Shown: piece by piece, positions 1-7,990 of the stretch
Layout: the number at the start of each line of letters is the position of its first letter
Position numbering within the stretch: the first letter of the stretch is position 1
NCBI RefSeq assembly: GCF_018343665.1
Contig: NZ_JAGYPM010000011.1
Span: 1-63,774, forward strand
Direction: 5' to 3'
Length of the DNA stretch: 63,774 nucleotides
DNA from: Cytobacillus citreus
Lineage (GTDB): Bacteria; Bacillota; Bacilli; Bacillales; Cytobacillaceae
Translations under genes and position numbers: made by a program
Notes under the pieces: model-generated
Databases searched by the model: none
Seen by the model: only the letters and a program-made list of their open reading frames with translations
What the model was told of the DNA's origin: nothing

Positions 1-11
1 AATACTTCTAT

Positions 12-1573
<1,562 letters not shown>

Positions 1574-1644
1574 GAGTTGATGTAGCTCATAAAAATGTCT
1601 TATAAAAAGACTTAGAATTAACGTTGACGTTTTTGTTCGCTCAG

Positions 1645-1657
1645 TTTTCAAAGAACA
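1645..1657 (-). promoter_or_regulatory. rRNA leader boxA-like antitermination site
   Basis: On the minus strand the leader reads TGTTCTTTGAAAA between promoter P2 and the 16S start. This is the usual Bacillus boxA-like stretch, where NusB/S10-type antitermination factors are expected to bind nascent rRNA. The role is inferred from position and motif. Confidence 0.65.
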
Positions 1658-1694
1658 ATGTTTTTCATGTTTATCGCTCAGAGGCGACTTTATT

Positions 1695-1723
1695 AATATA
1701 TCATCTTTCGCTTTTGACGTCAA
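1695..1723 (-). promoter_or_regulatory. rRNA operon promoter P2 (sigma-A)
   Basis: The -35 TTGACG (complement 1718-1723) and -10 TATATT (complement 1695-1700) are separated by exactly 17 nt. The start-proximal sequence AATAAAGTCGCC closely resembles that of the second promoter upstream. Tandem P1/P2 promoters are typical of Bacillus rRNA operons. Confidence 0.85.
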
Positions 1724-1770
1724 CAACTTTTTTTAAGTTGTTTTTTATCATGTCAGCAGCGACGTTTATT

Positions 1771-1799
1771 AATATATCAGCAAACTAAAATTTAGTCAA
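1771..1799 (-). promoter_or_regulatory. rRNA operon promoter P1 (sigma-A)
   Basis: The -35 TTGACT (complement 1794-1799) and -10 TATATT (complement 1771-1776) have a 17-nt spacer. It lies 76 bp upstream of P2 and shares its GATATATTAATAAA -10/start region. An AACAACTT/AAGTTGTT inverted repeat sits between the two promoters (1723-1743). Confidence 0.85.
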
Positions 1800-1828
1800 T
1801 TATTATTTCGTAGTTTTTTCAAAACCTT

Positions 1829-2059
1829 TTACCCTTTTTGTTCATTACAATAACTTTTCCGCATGTACTTAAGACATTCATTCGGTGAAGCTACTCTTTT
1901 AAACAAAGAAAATAATATTTTATATCTTTCTTCCATTGCTCTTTTAACAATATGATCAATTCTTTCATCCTTTAAATCGAAAAGAATTTCATCCATTTCT
2001 CTTTTAATTAAGTATTGCATTTCTTTTTGCTCCATATCATTAATTAATAATCCAATCAT
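1829..2059 (-). CDS. conserved small hypothetical protein upstream of the rRNA operon
   Basis: This is a 76-residue, highly charged, mainly helical protein with no signal peptide or membrane segment. An AGAGGTG ribosome-binding site lies just before the ATG. The middle (about residues 20-55) is rich in paired acidic and basic residues, with ERIDHIVKRAMEER as its most striking stretch. I believe similar short proteins occur in other Bacillaceae, but I recognise no function. It ends 30 bp from the -35 of rRNA promoter P1, so its transcript may read into the rRNA operon. Confidence 0.7.
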   Translation of the reverse strand: MIGLLINDMEQKEMQYLIKREMDEILFDLKDERIDHIVKRAMEERYKILFSLFKRVASPNECLKYMRKSYCNEQKG

Positions 2060-2202
2060 AATGGCACCTCTTTATATTCCAATATGGTTTTTGTAGTATT
2101 TTCCAAATTATTTTTTTTATGAATTTGATTTTGCATTCATTTATAAAAAGACCTTTGCATAATATTGAGACAAGGAGTGTAATGGACGAGGTGAAGAGAA
2201 AA

Positions 2203-2955
2203 ATGAATTACTTTTTTGTACTAAACGGGAAATCAATGAAAAAAATCGCTTTAATTATTATTGCATCATTTTTTACAGCATGGTTTTTATATATCGGGAA
2301 TATTGTGCATATGCCAGTATTTTCAACAAAGGATGGGCCAAAAGCAATATATAAAGGGGAAAAAGATCTGGCCCTTACCTTCAATATAGGCTGGGGCGAT
2401 GAAAAAGCAGAACCTATCCTAGATGTTTTGAAAAAAGAGAATGTAAAATCCGCCACTTTTTTTCTCTCTGGTTCATGGGCAGAGCATCATCCAGATTTAG
2501 TAGCACGAATAGTCAAAGAAGGATATGAAATAGGAATCCTTGGTTATAATTACGAGGACTATACTGAGCTTGAGGAAGCGAAAATTAGACAAGATATAGC
2601 TAAAGCTCAAGTTGCATTCAAGAAATTAAATGTAAAAGACATCAAACTAGTTCGAGCTCCAACAGGTCATTTTGACCAAAGGACACTAAAAATTGCTGAA
2701 AGGCTCGGTTACACAGTTATACATTGGAGCATAGATTCAAAGGATTGGACAAATCCAGGGACAGAACAAATTATCAGTAATGTATCTAGAGCCAAAAAGG
2801 GTGATATTGTATTACTTCATGCTTCTGATTCCGCAAAACAAACAGCTAAAGCACTGCCACATATCTTAAAGCAATTAAATAAAAAGGGAATTGAACTTGT
2901 CACCGTATCAGAAATGATTGCAAATGCCAAAACAAAAACAAGCGAAATTAAATAA
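2203..2955 (+). CDS. pdaB: PdaB-like polysaccharide deacetylase family sporulation protein
   Basis: A 250-residue NodB-fold protein with an N-terminal membrane anchor (about 13-31) followed by an extracytoplasmic domain. The family is needed for spore stability in B. subtilis. The first NodB motif reads TFNIGWGDE (59-67) instead of the usual TFDDG type, and the HxxxH metal motif is replaced by ILGYNY (112-117). RAPTGHF (151-157) and LLHASDS (204-210) mark the later motifs. Loss of the HxxxH pair is, as I recall, normal for PdaB, so activity is doubtful. The start with GAGGTGA was chosen over an upstream in-frame ATG at 2119 that lacks a binding site. Transcribed opposite to the neighbouring core genes. 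Confidence 0.88.
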   Translation: MNYFFVLNGKSMKKIALIIIASFFTAWFLYIGNIVHMPVFSTKDGPKAIYKGEKDLALTFNIGWGDEKAEPILDVLKKENVKSATFFLSGSWAEHHPDLVARIVKEGYEIGILGYNYEDYTELEEAKIRQDIAKAQVAFKKLNVKDIKLVRAPTGHFDQRTLKIAERLGYTVIHWSIDSKDWTNPGTEQIISNVSRAKKGDIVLLHASDSAKQTAKALPHILKQLNKKGIELVTVSEMIANAKTKTSEIK

Positions 2956-3065
2956 AAAGTATTCCTTATTAATTGCTTCAAATAAGCTATTAAAGAGTTT
3001 AAAAATATTTCCCTATATTTAAGGATACTTCATTACCGTGGAGTTCCAACTCCATTTATACGTTA
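2956..3065. other. intergenic inverted repeats after pdaB
   Basis: Two inverted repeats follow the pdaB stop. AAGTATTCCTTA near 2958-2969 is matched by TAAGGATACTT near 3020-3031, and TGGAGTT/AACTCCA sits with a two-base gap at about 3039-3054. Neither has a clear U-run, so a terminator is possible but not shown. Confidence 0.4.
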
Positions 3066-3549
3066 AGAACAAATGCGCAAGCGCCTTCGAAACAATTACA
3101 GATCAAATTGTTTCTGTGAAGTTTATTCAAGGAAGCTTTCATTTGTGCTCACCTCCGACATGCACAAGACGAGCCTCACGGAAAGGTGTTCTTTACCTTT
3201 CTGGGAGGATTGATCGAAATGTGAAGGCGACTGTTTAGGGACGACTGCATAAGACGAGCCCTGTAAGAAGACGTTCTTTGTCTTCTGGAAGGGATCGGCT
3301 TATGACGCGAGTCCCTAGGAGCCGTAACTAGACAAGCTTGTGACCTCGAGGTCGACAAAAACGCGACGTCCTCCCAAAAGCTTCTCTTTTGGTCGTGCGA
3401 AGTGTCGCTGACGTAGCATTCCTTGTCCTGTCGCATTGTCGACACTAGTACGTCCTGTACGTCGGAGGTAGGCGCTTGAGCTAAACGCAGATAAACTATA
3501 TCTCAAGTTATCAACAGATAGCGAAAATTATAATTTCCTATACAATAAA
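3066..3549. repeat. composite hairpin-rich repeat, left copy (direct repeat of 63279-63622)
   Basis: About 480 bp of linked hairpins. The 3' part (3312-3549) is nearly identical, and in the same orientation, to 63386-63622. The 5' part from AGAACAAATGCGCAAGCGCC matches 63279 onward. The left copy has an extra block (about 3155-3311) made of two hairpin modules, each preceded by AAGACGAGCC and closed by a GTTCTTT loop. Internal stems include GAAACAATT/AATTGTTTC (3089-3114), CCAAAAG/CTTTTGG (3374-3392) and GTAC-GTCCT-GTAC (3448-3460). No protein frame survives between the copies. It resembles dispersed, palindromic intergenic repeats known in Bacillaceae genomes. Confidence 0.8.
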
Positions 3550-3589
3550 GAAAACTCGCCGATTGGCGAGCCTTGGAAAGGCGAAGACA

Positions 3590-3700
3590 GAGGCGTAGTT
3601 GCACTTATCGGGCTCATACATGCCACGTCCTGTGGCTTTCGCCCGACTAGGACATCCTGTCCGTCGTACTTAATTCCTAAAATTGGCAACTACGTCGAAT
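3590..3700 (+). ncRNA. Bacillaceae-1-type RNA motif (candidate)
   Basis: A closing stem CGTAGTTGC (3594-3602) with GCAACTACG (3686-3694) encloses two hairpins. The first has TCGGGC/GCCCGA (3608-3613, 3641-3646) and then CCAC-GTCCT-GTGG (3623-3635). The second is GGAC-ATCCT-GTCC (3650-3662). Both terminal loops are RUCCU, which is the hallmark of the published Bacillaceae-1 motif, reported as often adjacent to rRNA operons. The assignment is by recalled consensus and architecture. A U-tailed hairpin follows at 3747-3769. Function is unknown. Confidence 0.65.
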
Positions 3701-3746
3701 CATCTTCTGCGCTGACAATTTATACTTTCTTAAAGTGTTAGAAAAA

Positions 3747-3769
3747 CTTGGCGTTGCCAAGTCCTTTTT
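3747..3769 (+). terminator. intrinsic terminator-like hairpin after the RUCCU RNA
   Basis: CTTGGC-GTT-GCCAAG is followed by TCCTTTTT on the plus strand. It lies about 50 nt after the closing stem of the candidate RNA and could end that transcript. No gene is next to it on this strand. Confidence 0.5.
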
Positions 3770-3870
3770 GGTGAATGCCTTAGTTTTTTGTATGCGATCT
3801 TATTAGCAGATATTTTATTGAAAACAACTTTACTTTAATACGCTAATGAACTTAAACTTTCCGATTAGCT

Positions 3871-3902
3871 AAAAAAGCCTTCCTTATTTGGTCGGCTTTT
3901 TT
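3871..3902 (-). terminator. kbaA terminator overlapping the stop codon
   Basis: The minus strand reads AAAAAAGCC ... GGCTTTTTT with the kbaA stop codon (3884-3886) in the loop. The A-run and U-run make it usable in both directions. Confidence 0.65.
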
Positions 3903-4522
3903 GATTTCTGCTGTTTTTGTAATTGAGACTTTTCGTTAATCTTATGTAGAATAAGCAGCTGGTAAGTGTTGCATACTAATAAAGGAAAAATCATAAGATA
4001 AACCCAGCTTTGTTCGTTGACCCTTAATACAGGAACCCACTCAATCGTCGTTACAACAACCATAAAGAAAACAGCTGGTATAAATGCATCCTTATTCGTT
4101 AACTTTGCCTTAACCGCAGCAACAACAAGGGCTACCACTAAGACAAATGCTGCAAGCGCAATGTACGGCAGTATGCTTTCTCCTTCCTTCGCAAAAGCAT
4201 TATAACGAAGGTACACTAGATCGAATAATACAAACACAATGAGAAGGACTTGTACGGCATTCCATAAGGAACGGGATTTAAATATTCCTAATCCAAAACG
4301 GTGGACAGTTAAATAAGCAAAAAATCCCATTTGGCTAAGGACACTAAAAATGAAGCCGACACCTATTAACCAAAATAACACAGATAATATTTCAAGAAAA
4401 TCAAATGGAACAAATAACGGTTTAAATTCATTCCATCGGACGATAAATCCAACAACCCCAGTAGTTAATCCCCCTACCAAAAGTGTGGATAGAAATAGCT
4501 TTACCCAATTTCGGCTCGTCAA
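3884..4522 (-). CDS. kbaA: KbaA, KinB-signalling pathway activation membrane protein
   Basis: A 212-residue integral membrane protein with about six hydrophobic segments and a lysine/glutamine-rich cytoplasmic tail (about 196-212). In B. subtilis KbaA is needed for full activity of the sporulation kinase KinB, which feeds the Spo0A phosphorelay. The start is a TTG (complement 4520-4522) preceded by GGAGG at good spacing; no ATG is better placed. It is divergent from gerD, as in B. subtilis. Identification rests on the N-terminal sequence, topology and the salA-gerD-kbaA-pdaB order. Confidence 0.88.
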   Translation of the reverse strand: MTSRNWVKLFLSTLLVGGLTTGVVGFIVRWNEFKPLFVPFDFLEILSVLFWLIGVGFIFSVLSQMGFFAYLTVHRFGLGIFKSRSLWNAVQVLLIVFVLFDLVYLRYNAFAKEGESILPYIALAAFVLVVALVVAAVKAKLTNKDAFIPAVFFMVVVTTIEWVPVLRVNEQSWVYLMIFPLLVCNTYQLLILHKINEKSQLQKQQKSKKPTK

Positions 4523-4606
4523 TTTATTTTTCCTCCATAATATAAATTATTCACCCTATGATTGTACCAACCAGCCTTTGAAAAATCTAGGGATAGTATT
4601 TTCTTG

Positions 4607-4637
4607 CGAATAATAATTGCTCTTTTTCTTCATTATA
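4607..4637 (+). promoter_or_regulatory. candidate sigma-G promoter of gerD
   Basis: CGAATA (4607-4612) and CATTATA (4631-4637) are 18 nt apart, close to the sigma-G pattern TGAATA and CATACTA. gerD is a forespore sigma-G gene in B. subtilis, which fits. Two mismatches keep this tentative. Confidence 0.45.
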
Positions 4638-4673
4638 AAAATAAGGATACATTCTTTGAAAGGAGCTTCAAGT

Positions 4674-5294
4674 ATGTTAAATAAATTCCGTTTGCTCCTG
4701 ACGCTACTGCTGATCATACTCATAACGGGCTGTGCTCAAAATGAGGCTGGCGGCAATCAATTGGATTATGAGCAAACAAAAAAGATGGTTGTCGATATAC
4801 TTAAAACTGACGATGGAAAAAAGGCTATCCAAGAACTAATGACCGAAGATAAAATGAAGCAGCAGCTTGTTATGGACCAAAAGGTTGTGTCAGATACAAT
4901 AGAAAAGACATTAACTTCCGAAAAGGGAGCAGAATTCTGGAAAAAGCAATTTGAGGATCCTAAATTTGCTGAAAGCATGGCAAAAAGCATGAAAGCCGAA
5001 AATGAGAAGCTTCTAAAAGATTTAATGAAAGACCCTGAATACCGTGGCATGATGGTTGAAGTCTTGCAGGATCCAGAATTAGAAAAAGAGGTCATAAAAG
5101 TCTTAAAAAGCAAAGAATACCGAGAGCATTTACAAACTGTCGTAAAGGAAACCTTTGATAGTCCCCTATTCAAAGCACAAATACAAACCCTTCTTTTAAA
5201 AGCCGCAGAAGAGGTTAAGACCAGTGAAAAGGGTGGAGAAAAAGGCGGCGGTGGAGAACAGGGACAACAAGGTGGAGGCGGCGGAGGCCAATAA
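4674..5294 (+). CDS. gerD: GerD spore germination lipoprotein
   Basis: A 206-residue lipoprotein. The signal peptide ends in the lipobox ITGC with the modified cysteine at residue 20. An alpha-helical, lysine/glutamate-rich core (about 30-180) with repeated KDPE/QDPE-type helices follows, and the tail is almost pure glycine and glutamine (about 186-206). GerD sits in the spore inner membrane and is required for clustering of nutrient germinant receptors. The start with AAAGGAG was chosen over an upstream in-frame ATG at 4617. The glycine-rich tail seems longer than in B. subtilis (about 185 residues in total there). Confidence 0.92.
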   Translation: MLNKFRLLLTLLLIILITGCAQNEAGGNQLDYEQTKKMVVDILKTDDGKKAIQELMTEDKMKQQLVMDQKVVSDTIEKTLTSEKGAEFWKKQFEDPKFAESMAKSMKAENEKLLKDLMKDPEYRGMMVEVLQDPELEKEVIKVLKSKEYREHLQTVVKETFDSPLFKAQIQTLLLKAAEEVKTSEKGGEKGGGGEQGQQGGGGGGQ

Positions 5295-5304
5295 GAGTAA
5301 ATTT

Positions 5305-5338
5305 AAAAAACCTCTTCTTTTCCAAGAAGAGGTTTTTC
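5305..5338. terminator. bidirectional terminator between gerD and salA
   Basis: AAAAACCTCTTCTT and AAGAAGAGGTTTTT form a 14-bp stem with a TTCC loop, with A- and U-runs on both strands. It serves the convergent genes gerD and salA. Confidence 0.9.
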
Positions 5339-5342
5339 CATT

Positions 5343-6401
5343 TTACTTACCTTCCAGTGTATTAACAACTTTTTGAGCAATATCTCCATAAATCTTACCA
5401 AGCTTATGGTCTGCATCATATACAGATGGCGCGAAATCATCTTCATTCCAATCAGGCTGTGCGAGTGGCAATTGGCCTAAAACTGTTGTTCTTAGCTCAT
5501 CAGCCAACTTCTCTCCTCCACCTTGTCCGAACACATATTCCTTCTCACCTGTAAGCTTACTTTCAAAGTAGGCCATATTTTCAATAACACCCAATATTTC
5601 ATGCTCTGTTCTTAGAGCCATTGCACCAGCACGAGCTGCTACAAATGCTGCAGTTGGATGAGGGGTAGTCACAACGATTTCTTTACAAGCAGGAAGCATT
5701 GTATGAACATCCAACGCCACATCTCCAGTACCTGGAGGCAAGTCTAAAAGTAAATAATCAATTTCTCCCCACTCTACCTCATTAAAAAAACTATTGAGCA
5801 TTTTCCCAAGCATTGGCCCTCTCCAAATTATCGGAGAGTTATCTTCAACGAAGAAGCCCATCGAAATCACTTTTACTCCAAATCGATCAACTGGAATAAT
5901 TTTTTCTCCTCTTACGACAGGTCTCGTTGTTATGCCCATCATGTCAGGGACACTGAATCCATAGATATCGGCATCAATTAATCCGACTTTCTTGCCTAAC
6001 CTTGCCAAAGAGATAGCAAGGTTCACGGATACAGTTGACTTTCCAACCCCACCTTTTCCACTCGCAATCGCAATAAATGTCGTTTTACTTTCTGGAGAAA
6101 GCAATCCTTTGTCATCTTCTTGTATAGCTTGGCGGTATTGTGACAGAACAGATTCTGGCAGTTCACTAAAACGAATTCCAACGGTAGCGGCTCCCGCTTC
6201 TTTTAGACGGCTAACGATGAGAGTTTGAAGCTGAAGCTGCTCAGCTGTTCCTGTTTTCGCAATAAGGATTTTTACACTTACATGATCTTTTTCTTCTTTT
6301 ATCTTAATTTCCTCAATTGCTTCCAGCTCACCTAATGATTTATGTAAAAATGGCTCCTGTAATCCACTTAAAATTTCTCTTATATTTTGTTCAGATAACA
6401 T
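5343..6401 (-). CDS. salA: SalA, Mrp/NBP35-family P-loop ATPase regulator
   Basis: A 352-residue Mrp-type ATPase. The N-terminal MIP18/DUF59 domain covers about 1-80. The deviant Walker A SGKGGVGKST is at 114-123 and LLDLPPGTGD carries the second nucleotide motif. The C-terminal CxxC that binds Fe-S clusters in Mrp/ApbC carriers is absent; the matching stretch reads NMAYFESKLTGE. This fits SalA, which acts in B. subtilis as a transcriptional regulator that lowers ScoC and so raises extracellular protease expression. The start with AGGTG was preferred to an upstream in-frame codon at 6476. Length equals B. subtilis SalA. Confidence 0.92.
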   Translation of the reverse strand: MLSEQNIREILSGLQEPFLHKSLGELEAIEEIKIKEEKDHVSVKILIAKTGTAEQLQLQTLIVSRLKEAGAATVGIRFSELPESVLSQYRQAIQEDDKGLLSPESKTTFIAIASGKGGVGKSTVSVNLAISLARLGKKVGLIDADIYGFSVPDMMGITTRPVVRGEKIIPVDRFGVKVISMGFFVEDNSPIIWRGPMLGKMLNSFFNEVEWGEIDYLLLDLPPGTGDVALDVHTMLPACKEIVVTTPHPTAAFVAARAGAMALRTEHEILGVIENMAYFESKLTGEKEYVFGQGGGEKLADELRTTVLGQLPLAQPDWNEDDFAPSVYDADHKLGKIYGDIAQKVVNTLEGK

Positions 6402-6520
6402 ATTAGCACCTGCCTTTTGTATTCGTTTCCATTTAAGTATAACATATAGATTTATCAATGATGTTAATTGTATCACACCTATTTTACGATAATTGGAATA
6501 GTAAAATGTTCATTGAAAAA

Positions 6521-6542
6521 AAGATGCTATTATAGCACCTTT
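6521..6542 (-). terminator. cwlD terminator
   Basis: AGGTGCTATAATAGCATCT followed by a run of T on the minus strand, directly at the cwlD stop. It separates cwlD from the salA promoter region. Confidence 0.8.
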
Positions 6543-7260
6543 ATTCCTCTTCTATTAACTCTTTCTCATCAGAGTAATAGCGCAATATTCCATTATAAAT
6601 GGAGGCAGCTACTTTATCTTGATATTTTTCTTTCTTTAAATGCGCCTTTTCAGCTGCATTTGATAAAAATCCTATTTCAACGAGTGAACCAGGAATTTTT
6701 GCGTTTTTAAGGATATACACATCATTAAGCACTTTTGCTTTTCGAGTGGTGTTTTCCAAATTACGCCGCAGTTCATCCTGAATGAATTTTGCCGAACGCG
6801 CATTTTCCTCCTTTTTCGATGCATAAAAGGTTTGTGCCCCGCTCCACCTTGGGGATGGAATCGAATTTAAATGGATACTCACAAAATACTCTGCACCTGA
6901 TGTATTAATCATTTCCAGTCTCTTTTTTAAATCCTCTACCTTTCGGCGGCTGTAACCCCTTGTACCTTTGGGAGCCAGATCCCGATCATCCTCCCTCGTC
7001 ATCAAGACAAGAGCTCCCTGCTGCTGCAAGAGATCACGGACTTTCAATGAAACAGAAAGAGCAATATCCTTTTCAAGTGCATCCGAATCCCCGGCCCCAC
7101 CGTCAGGACCTCCATGACCTGGATCAATCAAAATGATTTTACCTGTTAAAGGCAAATTCCACGACTCCCATGAATCATTCTCTGCGAAATCATATTGTAA
7201 AATAAAAAACAGAATGATCAGTCCAATGGCGAAAGCCCAAGTTTTTAGTCTTTTGTTCAT
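6541..7260 (-). CDS. cwlD: CwlD, N-acetylmuramoyl-L-alanine amidase for spore cortex
   Basis: A 239-residue Amidase_3 family enzyme with an N-terminal membrane anchor (about 8-22). With PdaA it makes muramic delta-lactam in the spore cortex, the mark read by germination lytic enzymes. Zinc ligands and catalytic residues are visible: DPGHGG with H49, E63, SIHLNS with H130, and EIGFLSN with E195. ORRs upstream could start at a GTG (7290), but the ATG at 7260 follows GGGAGG and gives the family length (237 in B. subtilis). Confidence 0.93.
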   Translation of the reverse strand: MNKRLKTWAFAIGLIILFFILQYDFAENDSWESWNLPLTGKIILIDPGHGGPDGGAGDSDALEKDIALSVSLKVRDLLQQQGALVLMTREDDRDLAPKGTRGYSRRKVEDLKKRLEMINTSGAEYFVSIHLNSIPSPRWSGAQTFYASKKEENARSAKFIQDELRRNLENTTRKAKVLNDVYILKNAKIPGSLVEIGFLSNAAEKAHLKKEKYQDKVAASIYNGILRYYSDEKELIEEE

Positions 7261-7348
7261 CAATCTGTCCATCCTCCCGCTCGTCCTCACTTCAATATAT
7301 GGGACGAGTTGGAGTTCTAGAACGAAAAGAAATACATTGAATAGAGCT

Positions 7349-7792
7349 CTAGTGAAGCCTTAAGCGATGTCTTCTCTCTCCCTTTTGAAAGCCCTCCATC
7401 CACCAGTAAGAAACATAATCTCCGCATAAATAATAAAGAGATTCACTCATAATTCCCTCTTCACCGCTTCCCCAGTACAGGAAGAAATGGTATAAGGTAT
7501 CAATTAAATGCTGTTCCTCATTCCGGCAGCGATATTTTACAGTCTCTATCGTTTCACCATAAAATCCAAAACGGCTAAAATGTGCACCTAATAAATAGGC
7601 CTCGATCGCCACATCATAGCATGCTTCTTCAATTCCATTATTCATTAACAAGCCAGCGACAAATCTGGATGACCCGAAAAGCTGCTGTACTTTTTCTTTT
7701 AATGTCTTTATGGAAATTTCCCGTAAAACGGATTTTTCATATTTTATTTGCTTCTCTCTTTTCTTTTCAGTAAAGGTTGTAATCACATTCAT
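7349..7792 (-). CDS. ybaK: YbaK, DUF2521 family protein
   Basis: A 147-residue soluble protein rich in aromatic and charged residues, with no known catalytic motif. It matches B. subtilis YbaK in length and in neighbourhood, directly upstream of cwlD with an 88-bp gap. AGAGGTGA precedes the ATG. Function is unknown. The leader on the minus strand contains two TCCTCAAG direct repeats 20 bp apart just before the binding site. Confidence 0.85.
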   Translation of the reverse strand: MNVITTFTEKKREKQIKYEKSVLREISIKTLKEKVQQLFGSSRFVAGLLMNNGIEEACYDVAIEAYLLGAHFSRFGFYGETIETVKYRCRNEEQHLIDTLYHFFLYWGSGEEGIMSESLYYLCGDYVSYWWMEGFQKGERRHRLRLH

Positions 7793-7879
7793 TGTATTTC
7801 ACCTCTTGAGGATAGTCTTCATCCCTTGAGGACGAGAAATACAAAAAGCACATCGCTTTTGACTGCCAATTTTTTATCT

Positions 7880-7927
7880 AAAAAAAGCAGCAACCATTTC
7901 AGCCGATACAGCAATTCGCTTTTTTTA
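7880..7927. terminator. bidirectional terminator-like inverted repeat between ybaK and the DUF4062 gene
   Basis: AAAAAAAGC and GCTTTTTTT flank a 30-bp interior, so either strand would end in a U-run. The paired arm is AT-rich and weak. It lies in the divergent interval between ybaK and the plus-strand cassette. Confidence 0.4.
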
Positions 7928-7990
7928 TTATTATTTTTAGAATAATTTGATAAAATGATATATAAAGATTTTACCAAAGGAGGTATTTAA

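Noticed and set aside
3315..3506. 63-codon minus-strand frame in the left repeat, similar to 63355-63579 in the right copy
   Set aside because: The frames diverge after a one-base loop indel and the DNA is made of hairpins; no ribosome-binding site was seen.
3498..3530. TTATCAACA in the repeat as a DnaA box
   Set aside because: One mismatch to TTATCCACA, a single site per copy, and no cluster; not enough for an origin element.
5343..6401. SalA as an Fe-S cluster carrier
   Set aside because: The C-terminal CxxC of Mrp/ApbC carriers is missing, which favours the regulator role.
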